In this document: positions 1 to 9,002 of the stretch, piece by piece
Layout of the letters: the number at the start of each line of letters is the position of its first letter
How positions within the stretch are numbered: position 1 is the stretch's first letter
Source of the DNA: Arthrobacter sp. OVS8
GTDB lineage: Bacteria; Actinomycetota; Actinomycetes; Actinomycetales; Micrococcaceae
DNA length: 64,000 bases
Assembly: GCA_028370155.1 (NCBI GenBank)
Contig: CP116670.1
Coordinates: 3,410,001-3,474,000, forward strand
Reading direction: 5' to 3'
Made by a program: the position numbers and the translations under genes
Notes under the pieces: model-generated
Database searches by the model: none
What the model saw: the letters and a program-made list of their open reading frames with translations, nothing else
Told to the model about the DNA's origin: nothing

Positions 1-476
1 TCCACTTCTCCGAGGGCGCTTCGCAGGCAACCACAGCGTTCCTCGGCAAGCACGTGGACATCCTCGTCGCCAACGTCAGCGACGTGACCGACCTGACCAA
101 GCAGGGCAAGGCCCGCGTGCTGGGCGTCATGACCTCCGAGCGTTCCCCGTCGTTGCCGGACGTTCCCACGTTCAAGGAATCCGGCTACGAAGTTGAGGCC
201 GGCACCGTCCGCGGCTATTCTGCCCCGGCCGGGCTGCCGGATGCCGTAGCCAAGAAGCTCGAAGCTGCCATCCAGAAGGCCATTGAAGACCCGTCCGTCG
301 TGCAGAAGATGAACGACCTCGGCCTGCAGACCAGCTACCTCTCCGGCGAAGCGTACAAGCAGTTCTGGGCCGGACAGGAGGAGGACTTCAAGAAGGTCCT
401 CCCGTTGGTTCAGAAAAAGACTAACCATCCCGCAAACGCCGTTCAGAGGATCCACCATGACTTCTCCAGAGCTTGA
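1..476 (+). CDS. TctC/Bug-type solute-binding protein, 3' part
   Basis: This is the C-terminal part of a periplasmic-type binding protein of the tripartite tricarboxylate transporter (Bug/TctC) family, cut by the window edge. Family features are the VDILVANVSDV stretch, the GKARVLGVMTSER strand-loop and the SLPDVPTFKESGY motif, which occurs in almost all TctC proteins. Such lipoproteins bind small carboxylates outside the membrane. The frame as sequenced runs into the next gene. Adding one A to the five-A run near 414-418 would end it at a TAA at 422-424, giving a normal C-terminus and a 32-base gap before the next gene. The following genes suggest that it feeds a carboxylate catabolic operon. 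Confidence 0.85.
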   Translation, partial: HFSEGASQATTAFLGKHVDILVANVSDVTDLTKQGKARVLGVMTSERSPSLPDVPTFKESGYEVEAGTVRGYSAPAGLPDAVAKKLEAAIQKAIEDPSVVQKMNDLGLQTSYLSGEAYKQFWAGQEEDFKKVLPLVQKKTNHPANAVQRIHHDFSRA

Positions 477-1092
477 CACGATCACCGCCGAGCTTTCCCG
501 GCCCGGCCAGGACGTGATTGACCGCCTCGCCAAACTTCCGGCCGCCAATATCGGCGACGCCATGGACCGCCTCGGAGTCGCGGACTCTGCGATCCAGGCC
601 ATCTGGCCGGGCGCCCGCCTCGCCGGACCGGCCTTCACCGTCTGGACCCGTCCGGGCGACAACCAAGGCATCCACCGCGCACTTGAGCTGGCCCGTCCCG
701 GGGACGTCATAGTCGTCTGCGGGGGCGGGGATGAATCCCGCGCCCTGTTGGGTGAACTCATTGGAGAGCGGGCCATCAACCTCGGCCTTGCCGGGTTCGC
801 GCTGGACGGAGCGGCCCGCGATGCCGAAGCTCTTGGCGAGATCGGAATGCCGGTCTTTGCCCGCGCCATCACCCCTGCCGGGCCCTACAAAAACGGTCCG
901 TCGCGGCTTGGAACACCGATCTCTTTCGGCGGAGTCCCTGTGCTGCCCGGCGACATCATCATCGGTGATTCCGATGGCATCGTCGTCGTTCCCCGCGAGC
1001 AAGCAGCCATCGTGGCCGATGCTGCCGAAGCTGTCTTTGCTGACGAAACGAACCGCCGGCGTGCCATCGTCGCAGCCCGCCACCAAAACTAG
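457..1092 (+). CDS. RraA family protein (4-hydroxy-4-methyl-2-oxoglutarate aldolase / oxaloacetate decarboxylase-like)
   Basis: A 211-residue protein of the RraA/HMG-aldolase fold. The family metal and substrate signature is visible: GEL at residues 99-101 followed by the LDGAARD motif at 116-122, whose Arg121 and Asp122 correspond to the substrate- and metal-binding residues. Proteins of this family cleave 4-carboxy-4-hydroxy-2-oxoacids to pyruvate or decarboxylate oxaloacetate; some homologues instead inhibit RNase E. The setting between a carboxylate-binding protein and a dehydrogenase favours a catabolic aldolase or decarboxylase over RNase regulation. The gene is intact, and the next gene starts 17 bases after its stop. 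Confidence 0.85.
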   Translation: MTSPELDTITAELSRPGQDVIDRLAKLPAANIGDAMDRLGVADSAIQAIWPGARLAGPAFTVWTRPGDNQGIHRALELARPGDVIVVCGGGDESRALLGELIGERAINLGLAGFALDGAARDAEALGEIGMPVFARAITPAGPYKNGPSRLGTPISFGGVPVLPGDIIIGDSDGIVVVPREQAAIVADAAEAVFADETNRRRAIVAARHQN

Positions 1093-1108
1093 TAAGGACA
1101 GAATATCC

Positions 1109-1900
1109 ATGACAGCCTGCACCGTCATCGGCCTCGGCGAAGCGGGGGCCACCTATGCGGCGGCCCTCGTCGCCGCAGGCCACAGCGTCAGGGGATTTGA
1201 TCCCGTTGCCCCGTCCACCCCGGCCGGAGTGGCCCGGATGGCAACCGCGGCCCAGGCCTGCCTTGGCGCGGAGCTGGTCCTTGTTCTCACCGGGGCAGCC
1301 GCGGCCCGCAGCGTCGCGGAGGAATGCCTGCCCGTCATGCCGGAAGGCAGCTGTTACGCCGACTTCACGTCCTCCTCGCCGGAGGTCATGCGGGAACTCG
1401 GGCAGCTCCCAAGCAACGCAGCGTTTGTGGATGTCGCCATCCTCGGTCCCGTTCCCACGCTGGGAGCGCGGACACCGTTGATGGTCAGCGGACCCGGATC
1501 CCAGGCGATCGCCGATCTCCTGGCCGCGTTGGGCGCCGACGTCGAAATCGCTGCAGGGGAACCCGGCGCCGCCATGGCGCACAAGCTCCTCCGCAGCGTC
1601 CTGATGAAAGGCCTGGCATCGGTGGTTGTCGAGGCCGTCACCGCCGGGCGCGCCGCCGGCCTCGAGGACTGGATCCGCGGCCAGATCGCCCATCAACTGG
1701 CCGGCGACGGGCACGCGGTCATCGATCGGTTCCTCACCGGGACGGTAAAGCACGCCGTGCGACGGTCCAAGGAAATGCAGGACACTGCCGTCTACCTTTC
1801 CTCCGACCTCGCAGTCCCAGCCGAAATGACCACGGCCTCGGCAGCAGCTCTGGCACGCATCGCTGCGGAAGCCGCACAGACGGCTCCGGCCTTGCGCTGA
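1109..1900 (+). CDS. NAD(P)-dependent 3-hydroxyisobutyrate/6-phosphogluconate dehydrogenase-like protein
   Basis: A 263-residue beta-hydroxyacid-dehydrogenase-like protein. The N-terminus carries the dinucleotide-binding IGLGEAG at residues 7-13. The C-terminal helical part (GEPGAAMAHKLLRSVLMKG onward) resembles the DUF1932 domain of 6-phosphogluconate dehydrogenase-like proteins, with the conserved lysine in the AHKLLRS segment. It probably oxidises a hydroxyacid made or used by the neighbouring aldolase. The ATG at 1109 sits 17 bases after the rraA stop, with a purine-rich AAGGACAG site upstream. The true substrate cannot be read from the sequence. Confidence 0.8.
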   Translation: MTACTVIGLGEAGATYAAALVAAGHSVRGFDPVAPSTPAGVARMATAAQACLGAELVLVLTGAAAARSVAEECLPVMPEGSCYADFTSSSPEVMRELGQLPSNAAFVDVAILGPVPTLGARTPLMVSGPGSQAIADLLAALGADVEIAAGEPGAAMAHKLLRSVLMKGLASVVVEAVTAGRAAGLEDWIRGQIAHQLAGDGHAVIDRFLTGTVKHAVRRSKEMQDTAVYLSSDLAVPAEMTTASAAALARIAAEAAQTAPALR

Positions 1901-1981
1901 CACCGGCGTCAGGGAGAATCGTGGACAGGAATTAATGAGGAACCTTCTCACACCACGAGTCTTTGAGTCAGGAGCAGCAAC

Positions 1982-3317
1982 ATGATGGGCATCTGGGCCC
2001 TCGGTGCCTACCTGGCCGTCATCCTGCTGTGGACCACCCTGATTAAGCGCAGCGTCGGGGAGGCAATGATTCTCGGTTTCTTGGTTGTGCTCCCTTTCAC
2101 GGGGGCCGCCGCGGGACAAATCGGATGGACGGCTTTCTACTCCGCGGTGACCGACGAAATCGTCTACGCCACGATGGCGTTCGTCTTCATGGGATACCTG
2201 CTCGACCAGACGGGTGTCCTGGACAGGCTCATCGATTTGCTGAACTCCCTGCTCGGCGGCATGAGGAGGCCCCGCCTGGGTGTCCACCGTGGCCTCGGCC
2301 GGCCTCGGCGGCGTGGTCCACAACCAAGCGGCCATCGCCGCCACAGTGGGATCCGTGACAATACCCTGGATGGAGAAATCCAAGCTGGACAAGGCTTCGG
2401 CGGCGACCCTTGTCGCCGGAAACGCCGGGATGGGCATCACCTTCCCGTTCAGTGCCTCAATGTTCGTGCTCGTCGGATCAGCCACCGTCGGGCCGTTGCT
2501 GGACGTCGACGACCTCGTCCTGCCCTTGCTCGTCGGCGGGTTGTGGTGCTTCCTGCATCGTCTGGTGGTTACCTGGTGGCTGGTGCGCAAGAGCGGCATG
2601 ACCACTCTCGATCGTTCCCACCGCCTGGCGGTTGCAGTTGCGTTCAAACAGGGGGCCGCCACACTGTTGCTGTTCGCCGTGGTGGCGATTCCGCTGGTCA
2701 TCACCTCCGGCGGCATGGCATTGGCGCTTTCGGACTGGACCGGCGTGGACGTAGCCGAATCCGTCAGCGTGATCATCTGGATACCGGTGGTCCTGATCAT
2801 TACCGGTGCGTTGCTGGGCAGGAGACGGCTCCCCGGCAGCCTCCGTGCCTGGTGGGCACTACTGCGGCAGTCCGCCCCGAGGTTCGGCGTCGTCGGCGTC
2901 ACGGTCGTCTTCGCATTCGCCGGGGCCAACGCCCTTGCCGCTACCGGCTTGCCCCAGCAGATGACGGCATTGCTCAACGGCCTGAACCTGCCGTTGTGGC
3001 TTCTCGCGATCCTGATCGGGGTGATCGTTATCGCGGTGGCCGCGCCGCTGTCCGCCACGGCCACCATGGCCGCCGTCGGAACTGTCGGCGTCGCCACACT
3101 CGTTGCCGCCGGCGTTCCGGCCACCACGGCAGCCGTCGCAGTACTGGTGTTTTCGTCCTGCGAAGCCGCGGTCCCGCCGGGAGGTGCGCCGTTGTACGTC
3201 GCCTGTGGCATCGCGGACGTGGATCCGGTCAAGACCTTCGGCCGCCTGCTCACACATTACGCACTGCCGTTGCTGGGTATCGGCGTGCTGATCACTGTCG
3301 GCGTCTTGCCGGTCTAA
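1982..3317 (+). CDS. DctM-like (TRAP-type) large permease, frameshifted as sequenced
   Basis: Two overlapping frames together encode a roughly 445-residue polytopic membrane protein. Frame one (from the ATG at 1982) ends in LLGGMRR, and frame two continues with AWVSTVASAGLGGVVHNQAA, the pattern of DctM-like ion-transporter permeases. The C-terminus, with APLYVACGIADVDP and a final hydrophobic helix, also fits that family. The frames join near 2270 beside GG and CCCC runs; two added G or one removed C would repair it. It lies in a catabolic operon with a TctC-type binding protein, an unusual pairing. A two-helix protein follows immediately and may be its small subunit. Confidence 0.75.
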
Positions 3318-3323
3318 AGGAAT

Positions 3324-3586
3324 ATGACAATGCGGCAGATCAGGCGATCCATCGACGTAATTTTCGTTCTCACGCTCGCAGCACTCCTCTCTGGGGAGTG
3401 TTGTTCGTGGCGGGTCAGGCCGTCGCGCTGCTCTTCGGCCGGGGAGATTGGCTGGAATTCTTCAACGAGGCCATCAAGACCCCGATGTGCATTGCGGCGT
3501 CCGTGTGCGCAATCGCAGGGTTCCTTCTCAGCTATAAGCGCCCGCAAAAGCAAAGCCGGACACCCCAGGAGGCAACCACGCCATGA
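3324..3586 (+). CDS. Small two-helix membrane protein, possible permease subunit, frameshifted
   Basis: About 88 residues with two predicted membrane segments (IDVIFVLTLAALL..VLFVAG and MCIAASVCAIAGFLLSY) separated by a short amphipathic stretch containing DWLEFFNEAI. The ATG at 3324 lies six bases after the permease stop. The frame changes at the GGGG run near 3400; adding one G joins the parts. Its stop overlaps the start of the next gene at 3583. Size and position suggest an accessory subunit of the preceding permease, like the small DctQ or TctB subunits but shorter. No family is recognised with confidence. Confidence 0.55.
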
Positions 3587-4521
3587 CGATACCCACGGAA
3601 CCCGGAAGCTATCCGTCATACGCCGGACTCCTGGGAAGGGCGGGCAAACTCTCCGGCACTTCATGGGGGCTCTTTCCTGAACCAGGACGCGGGACGCCCT
3701 CCTTCATCAGCGGGGATGCCGTCCTGCAGGCACGCGACTGCATCCGGAGCGGGGCAGTGTTTGGCCTGGACTACCCGGCCGACGCCTTCGCCCCCGGGAT
3801 GTCGCTCAAGCGCACAGCTCCACGCCACACCATCTATTCCTCGCATCCGGCGCACCGCGACGACTACGTGGACGGCTACTACCTCCAGGGATCCACACAG
3901 GTCGACGGCCTCCGCCATCGCAGGGCCGACGACATCGGTTTCTACAACGGCACCCCTGATGACCAGGTCCGGGAAGGAACCGCCGAGCTCGGCATCCAGG
4001 AATGGGCGGAGCACCCCATTGCCGGCAGGGGAGTGCTGGTTGACCTCGACGGGTTCCGTAAGGACCAGGGAAACCCCATAGACCACCCGGGCGGAGAACC
4101 CCTCGACCTTGACCTGATCCATGCGGCGATGGCCGCACAAACCCTCCGCCTGCGCCCCGGCGACATCCTTATGCTCCACACCGGTTGGTGTGAATGGTTC
4201 CTTGCCCTGACAGCGGACGAAAAGACGCGTTGCCGTGACACACGCAGGGCAACCGGCGTAGCCCAGTCGGAGGACTTCGTCGCCTGGGCTTGGGACAACC
4301 AGTTGGCACTGATCGCCGCCGATAATTTTGCCCTCGAATGCCTTCCCGTTGTACCCGCCAGTCCGTTCCTCCACTCCGCCCCGAACGACCACGGCATGAT
4401 GCACCAGCAACTACTGGCCAAACTTGGCATGGCCATCGGTGAACTGTGGCGGCTCGGACCGCTCAGCCGGCAGATGAGATCCACAGGAAACTGGGACGCC
4501 TTCGTTACCATCAAACCCTGA
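3583..4521 (+). CDS. Cyclase family protein (kynurenine formamidase-like metal hydrolase)
   Basis: A 312-residue protein of the cyclase family (the Pfam cyclase / kynurenine formamidase fold). The metal-site region reads GSTQVDGLRHRR, a variant of the family HxGTHxDxPxH motif seen in the larger cyclase-like subgroup. Further family traits are the RPGDILMLHTGW segment and the late NDHGMMHQQLL. Members hydrolyse formamides or lactone-like bonds of small acids. Its ATG overlaps the previous stop (ATGA), so it is probably translationally coupled to the transport genes. It ends the operon; the substrate is unknown. Confidence 0.75.
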   Translation: MTIPTEPGSYPSYAGLLGRAGKLSGTSWGLFPEPGRGTPSFISGDAVLQARDCIRSGAVFGLDYPADAFAPGMSLKRTAPRHTIYSSHPAHRDDYVDGYYLQGSTQVDGLRHRRADDIGFYNGTPDDQVREGTAELGIQEWAEHPIAGRGVLVDLDGFRKDQGNPIDHPGGEPLDLDLIHAAMAAQTLRLRPGDILMLHTGWCEWFLALTADEKTRCRDTRRATGVAQSEDFVAWAWDNQLALIAADNFALECLPVVPASPFLHSAPNDHGMMHQQLLAKLGMAIGELWRLGPLSRQMRSTGNWDAFVTIKP

Positions 4522-4622
4522 ACATCACCGGCGGGACCGGATCACCCGCCAACGCCACGGCAGTGGTCTGACATGGAGGTACTCCGTATCCCCGTCGGGG
4601 ACGAAGCCTTGCCGCCCAGCCC

Positions 4623-5827
4623 TTGAGCGGGATCTCGTGGCGGCTGATCCTGAGTAGCCAGGCTGCCCTGGCACAAGCGTCCTGGACGGGTATCCGCCTC
4701 ATCATTGGATACCGGGCGCTGGCGGCGGGCGCCGACCCGGTTTTCCTTGGCGCGCTGGCATCGAGTTTCGCCTTGCCTGCCCTTCTGGCGGCAATCCCGG
4801 CCGGGCGGGTGGCGGACCGGGTCGGCGGAACCGGCATGGCGGTGATCGGCCTCCTGATAGCAGCGGCAGGCACCGCAGCCCTGCTCGTGGTCCCGGGCCT
4901 CCCCGCACTCTTGATCGCAAGCGCGATTGTGGGCCTCGGGCATCTCTTGGTGATGGTGGGCCACCAGAGTTTCGTGGCCCACTACAGCACAGCCGATTCG
5001 AGGGATGGCGCCTTCGGGGCACTCACAGCGGCGGCGTCTGTGGGCCAGCTTGTTGGGCCGCCGGCGGTCACCATCGCGGCGTCGCTCGGAGCGGGAAGCA
5101 ACGGAAGCCTCCCCGACACCGGTGTGGGGCTGCTGGTATGTCTGGTCTTCACGCTCCTAGCGGCACCGGGCTATTTCGCTCTTCGGGGTCCGGATGCAAA
5201 CCTCCGGATGAGGCGGCGGCTTCAGACGAAGGTCCCGTCCCGCGTACGCGGGCTGGTCGCCATACCCGGCGTGTGGAGGTCACTCGCAGTCAGTGCCGCG
5301 GTGCTCACGACGGTGGACCTGATGTACGCGTTCGTTCCCGTCTGGGCCACGGACAATGGCATCAGCGCGCCCACAGTGGGACTTCTTCTCGCGCTGAGAG
5401 CTGCCGTGTCAGTACTGAGCAGGCTCGGACTGACCAGGCTCATCGGCAAATTCGGACGCAAAGCCCTCCTGCTTGCCTCCATCACGGTCGCAACCCTGGC
5501 ACTCATGGCGCTTCCGCTCGTTGGCACTTACGGCGCGATTGGCGTCATGATCGGTCTCGGAATCGGGCTGGGCATACCCCAACCCCTGACGATGGCATGG
5601 GTGACGGGCCTCGCCGACCCCTCCCGCCACGGGGCCGTACTCGGCCTTCGCCTCACCGCGAACAGGTTCGCCCAGATTTCCCTTCCCTCGCCGTGGGAGC
5701 CCTGGCTGCGCCGCTGGGGGTTCTGGGCATCTTCTGGGCCAACGCCGCGGTCTTGCTCGGCGCCCTCGCCGTTGTAGCGGGATCAGACGCCGGCAAACGA
5801 CCGGGGAGCAATCATGAGAACGAGTGA
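4623..5827 (+). CDS. Major facilitator superfamily transporter, frameshifted near 3' end
   Basis: A roughly 400-residue MFS permease with about twelve hydrophobic segments. The loop AAIPAGRVADRVGG between helices 2 and 3 matches the MFS GxxaDrxG-type signature. The reading frame changes near 5688 in TTCCCTTCCCTC; adding one C restores the last helix (AVGALAAPLGVLGIFWANAA) and the stop at 5827. The start is uncertain. TTG at 4623 is the first in-frame candidate; an ATG at 4573 is out of frame and could be the real start if another base is missing. It follows the cyclase gene by about 100 bases and may export or import a pathway compound. Confidence 0.75.
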
Positions 5828-5937
5828 CACGTGGCCAGCAGGGAAGGGTCACTGCCGTGGGCGGCCGCGCCCAGGCCGGGCCGCTCGGTTATGGTGAGGG
5901 AGCCGCGCAAGAGCCACAAGGAACCCGAAGGAGCCAC

Positions 5938-6617
5938 GTGTTCGCCGAGACGTCCGTCGCCCTGGCCGGGCTCGCCCTGATCGCCGTAGAGCTCATCCGG
6001 TCGGTTCCCGCGCTCCGGCGCGTGCAGCGCACCGGGGCCAGCGACGGCGTCAGCGGCCTGAGCCTGGGCGTTCTCGCCGGTACCGGCCTGGGCTGGCTGG
6101 CCCTGGCCGTGATCGTCCAGAGCTGGTGGGTGCTGGCAGCCAACATGCTGTGGATCGCAATCCACGCCGTCCTGTGCCGGGAAGTGGCCAGGACCGCGGC
6201 CCGGAAACGGCGCGAAATTGTCGTCGCCGGGGCCGCATCAGCCGCTGCCCTTGCCCTCGCCACGATCGGCGCCGGACTATTTATGCCGGTTCAGGACGCC
6301 CTGGGAATCATGCTGGGCGTGTCGACCCTCTTCTATGCCATTCCGGCGGCATACGAAGGCCTGGCCAGCGCGTCCACCCGCGGACTGAGCCTGGTCTCCT
6401 CGGCGTGAACACCCTGGAAGGGACCATCTATTTCCTGGCCGGAATCGCCGTGCTCAGGATCGCCGAGACGGCGGACCCTGTGTTCGGCTTCGCCTTCTTC
6501 GGCGTGGTCAGCATCGCGTCCAACGGCGTGCGGTTCGTCCGGGTCGCGTACCGGCGGATCAAACGGCTCGACCTGGTCCCGCCGCCGGCCGCGCCCGTCG
6601 CCGCCGCCCGGCCGTAG
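5938..6617 (+). CDS. Double PQ-loop/SemiSWEET-like membrane protein, frameshifted
   Basis: A roughly 226-residue membrane protein with two PQ-loop-like repeats. Repeat one contains ELIRSVPALRRVQRTG followed by GVSGLSLGVLAGTGLGW. Repeat two contains FYAIPAAYEGLASASTRGLS followed by GVNTLEGTIYFLAGI. Each has the conserved proline and the short polar loop of SWEET/PQ-loop proteins, which transport sugars or amino acids. The frame breaks near 6402; adding one C to the CC run joins the halves. GTG at 5938 is chosen because GAAGGAG precedes it. Bacterial SemiSWEETs normally have one three-helix repeat, so the duplicated form is notable. Confidence 0.65.
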
Positions 6618-6639
6618 CGCCGCGGCGCGCGGCAGAAGA

Positions 6640-6670
6640 GTACGACGGCGGGAGGATCCCGTCGTCGTAC
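6640..6670. terminator. Bidirectional stem-loop terminator between convergent genes
   Basis: Arms at 6640-6653 and 6657-6670 pair over 14 bases with one mismatch and a three-base loop. It lies between the stops of the PQ-loop gene and the opposite-strand hydrolase, so it probably ends transcription from both sides. There is no strong U tract. Confidence 0.6.
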
Positions 6671-6673
6671 ACC

Positions 6674-7587
6674 TCACGGCGAGTGCAGGTTATCGATCAA
6701 CCGCCGTATTTGCTCCGGCCGCTCAATATTGGCGAAGTGGCCACAGCGCGGGATGGTGACCAGCCGGGCCCGCGGGACGACACCGGCCAGCCGGACCAGA
6801 TCAGACTGAGGCGTGAACACATCACGGTCTCCGCGGGTCGCCAGCACCGGGCAGCGGATGCCGCGCCAGTGGTCAAAGTCGTAGTGCGCCGCGGCCCGGG
6901 CGGCAGCGCAAAGCCGGCGGGCCGGGCGTCGTCGCCGAGCCCGTGGAGCACGCGCCTGGATATGGCTGCGGGGTTTGCGAAAAACGGTGACATCAGCAGT
7001 CCCATGACCGGGGTGGTGCCGACCGCATGGACCAGCGCGTCCCCGGCCGCCCCGAGGGCCGACATGGAGCGCATGAGGAGCAACATGCCGGCAAACGTCG
7101 GGAATCTGGACAGGCCGTGCAGAGGCCGCCGGGCCACATCGGCCACGCTGAAAGTGCCGGCCGAAATGGCGGCGACGCTGGCGGTCCGCTCCGGCCAGGC
7201 AGCGGCAATGTGCAATGCCAGGAATCCTCCCATGGAGTGGCCCACCAGGTTCCATCGCCGGTAGCCGAGCGAATGCAGTACCCCGGTGACAGCCCGTGCC
7301 ATCGCCTCGATGCCGAAAAGTTCCAGCCGGGCGCCCTTCGTCGATTCGCCCCAGCCGGGCAGGTCAATGATCACCCGGGGACGGGCAGGTTCAACGGAAA
7401 GCAGCGGGAGGAAGCTGGTCCAGGACCCCGCGGCGCCGTGAAGGTAGACATCCGCTGTGCCGCCCGCGGGAGGCGGGCCTTCGGTGCACTCCTGGACACG
7501 CACGGTGCAGGGGCCCAATTCCGTGGGCAGGACGTACCGGCGCAGCGTGGCCGTTTCCTTCGGAGCGGTGTCCCGCTGAACGCTCAT
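6674..7587 (-). CDS. Alpha/beta hydrolase, frameshifted
   Basis: A roughly 304-residue alpha/beta-hydrolase. The oxyanion-region motif LHGAAGSW and the nucleophile elbow GHSMGG (Ser at about residue 118) are clear. The acid region TRGDRDVFTP and the catalytic His in RCGHFANIERPEQ follow at the C-terminus. The frame breaks near 6915; adding one C to a CCC run joins the halves. ATG at 7587 was chosen. Such enzymes hydrolyse esters, lactones or C-C bonds; the family is too broad to name a substrate. It is transcribed alone, toward the PQ-loop gene. Confidence 0.75.
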
Positions 7588-7706
7588 GTCACCCTCTGTT
7601 CGTGGTCTCAGCAACTGATTCGGAGCGGCAGGCGTTCCGGACCGGTGTACGGGCACGTCGTCGGCGGGCCCGCCGGGCCCGTCGGGCCGGTCGGGCGAAG
7701 CGGGGC

Positions 7707-9002
7707 TCAGTGACGGCGCCATTTCGGCCGAAACCGCGGAACGATCGTGTGCTTGCGGCTCAGGCCCCGGGCGGGAGCGGGAGTGACCGGCACCGGACCG
7801 CCGGGCTCGGGGCCGGCGGCGGCGGCGGCCCGTCCGTAGCGGGCGGCCAACGGCGCGGCGCTGATGCCGTGGGCCACGACGCTGAGCAGGACGGTGGCCG
7901 TGATGACGCCCACCGCCTCGTCCGACACTGCTCCGAGGGCTTCCAGCGCCAGCAGCGCGAATACGAGCGACGCCAGGCCGCGCGGACCGAACCACCCCAC
8001 GAAAAGGATGGTCCTTCGGTCGAGGCCGGAACCAATCGAGGCGAGGGCCACCGGGAGCATGCGCACCACCGTGAGGCTGAGCACGGCATAGACCAGAGTC
8101 AGCGGAACAAAGTTCGCCAGCATGGTCGGAACGGAGATGGCTCCAAAGGCGAGCCACACCAGCAGGGAGACCAGGCCGCCCATCTGCTCGACGAAGACCA
8201 GTTCCGCCGGTCCCCGCTGACCCGCGCACGTGCCGAACGCCAGGCCGGCGCAGAACGCGGCGACGAACCCGTTGCCGTTCACCGCGAGGGCGGCGGTGTA
8301 GGCGAGCAGGCTCAGGGCAAGGACGCCGATGCCGGCGAAGTCCTCGGCGGCGGCCCCGTGCCGGCGGGCCAGTTGCAGCAGCCACCCGCCCAGGGCCCCG
8401 GCTGCTGCCCCGACGCCGGCGCCGACGAGCAGCGCGACGGCGGCGCTGCCGGGAGCGGCGGCGCTCTCGAGTCCTGCCGCGGCGGCCGCGCCGGCGATGG
8501 CGACCATAACCACCGGGGTGGCGATGCCGTCGTTGAGGCCGCTCTCAACAGTGATCAGCTGGCGGATCCGCGACGGCACCGCCGGGTTCGTAACCACGGG
8601 GATCCCGAGGGCGGCGTCGGTGGGAGCCAGCGCGGCGCCGACGAGGAGGGCCAGCCACAGCCCGAAGTGGGGGAAGAACCACAGGGCCAGGAGCCACCCG
8701 AACACGATGGTCAGCGGCAGGCCGACTCCCAGCAGCCGAACATAACGGCCCACGTCACGGCGCAACTGCTGGAGGGGCAGGCGGGCGGCGTCGGAGAAAA
8801 GCACCCACACCAGGGTGATCTCGACCACAGGGGTGACCGCCTCCGGCGGCGAGGAGCCATCGACCACCCCGGACCAGGCCATGGCCGCGCCGACAGCGGT
8901 GAACACCACGGGAGCGGTCAGGTCCGCGCGCTCAAGCCGAGCGGACACCAGTGCCCACACGAACAGCGTGGCGGTGATCAGGACCAGGGCCGTCAGCTCC
9001 AT
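7707..9002 (-). CDS. Cation:proton antiporter (CPA1/NhaP-like)
   Basis: An intact 431-residue protein with about twelve membrane segments. The ion-site motifs of the CPA superfamily are visible: ALAPTDAALG in the middle and VESGLNDGIATPVV shortly after, the PTD and NDG residues typical of NhaP-type Na+(K+)/H+ exchangers. It should move monovalent cations out in exchange for protons and contribute to pH and salt tolerance. Its ATG overlaps the 3' end of the upstream pyruvate-kinase-like gene by ten bases, which points to co-transcription and coupled translation. The C-terminus is short, without a regulatory domain. Confidence 0.85.
   Translation of the reverse strand: MELTALVLITATLFVWALVSARLERADLTAPVVFTAVGAAMAWSGVVDGSSPPEAVTPVVEITLVWVLFSDAARLPLQQLRRDVGRYVRLLGVGLPLTIVFGWLLALWFFPHFGLWLALLVGAALAPTDAALGIPVVTNPAVPSRIRQLITVESGLNDGIATPVVMVAIAGAAAAAGLESAAAPGSAAVALLVGAGVGAAAGALGGWLLQLARRHGAAAEDFAGIGVLALSLLAYTAALAVNGNGFVAAFCAGLAFGTCAGQRGPAELVFVEQMGGLVSLLVWLAFGAISVPTMLANFVPLTLVYAVLSLTVVRMLPVALASIGSGLDRRTILFVGWFGPRGLASLVFALLALEALGAVSDEAVGVITATVLLSVVAHGISAAPLAARYGRAAAAAGPEPGGPVPVTPAPARGLSRKHTIVPRFRPKWRRH

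Noticed and set aside
959-3253. A very long minus-strand open frame of 764 codons
   Set aside because: It is a high-GC shadow of the plus-strand dehydrogenase and permease genes, with low-complexity composition and no family match.
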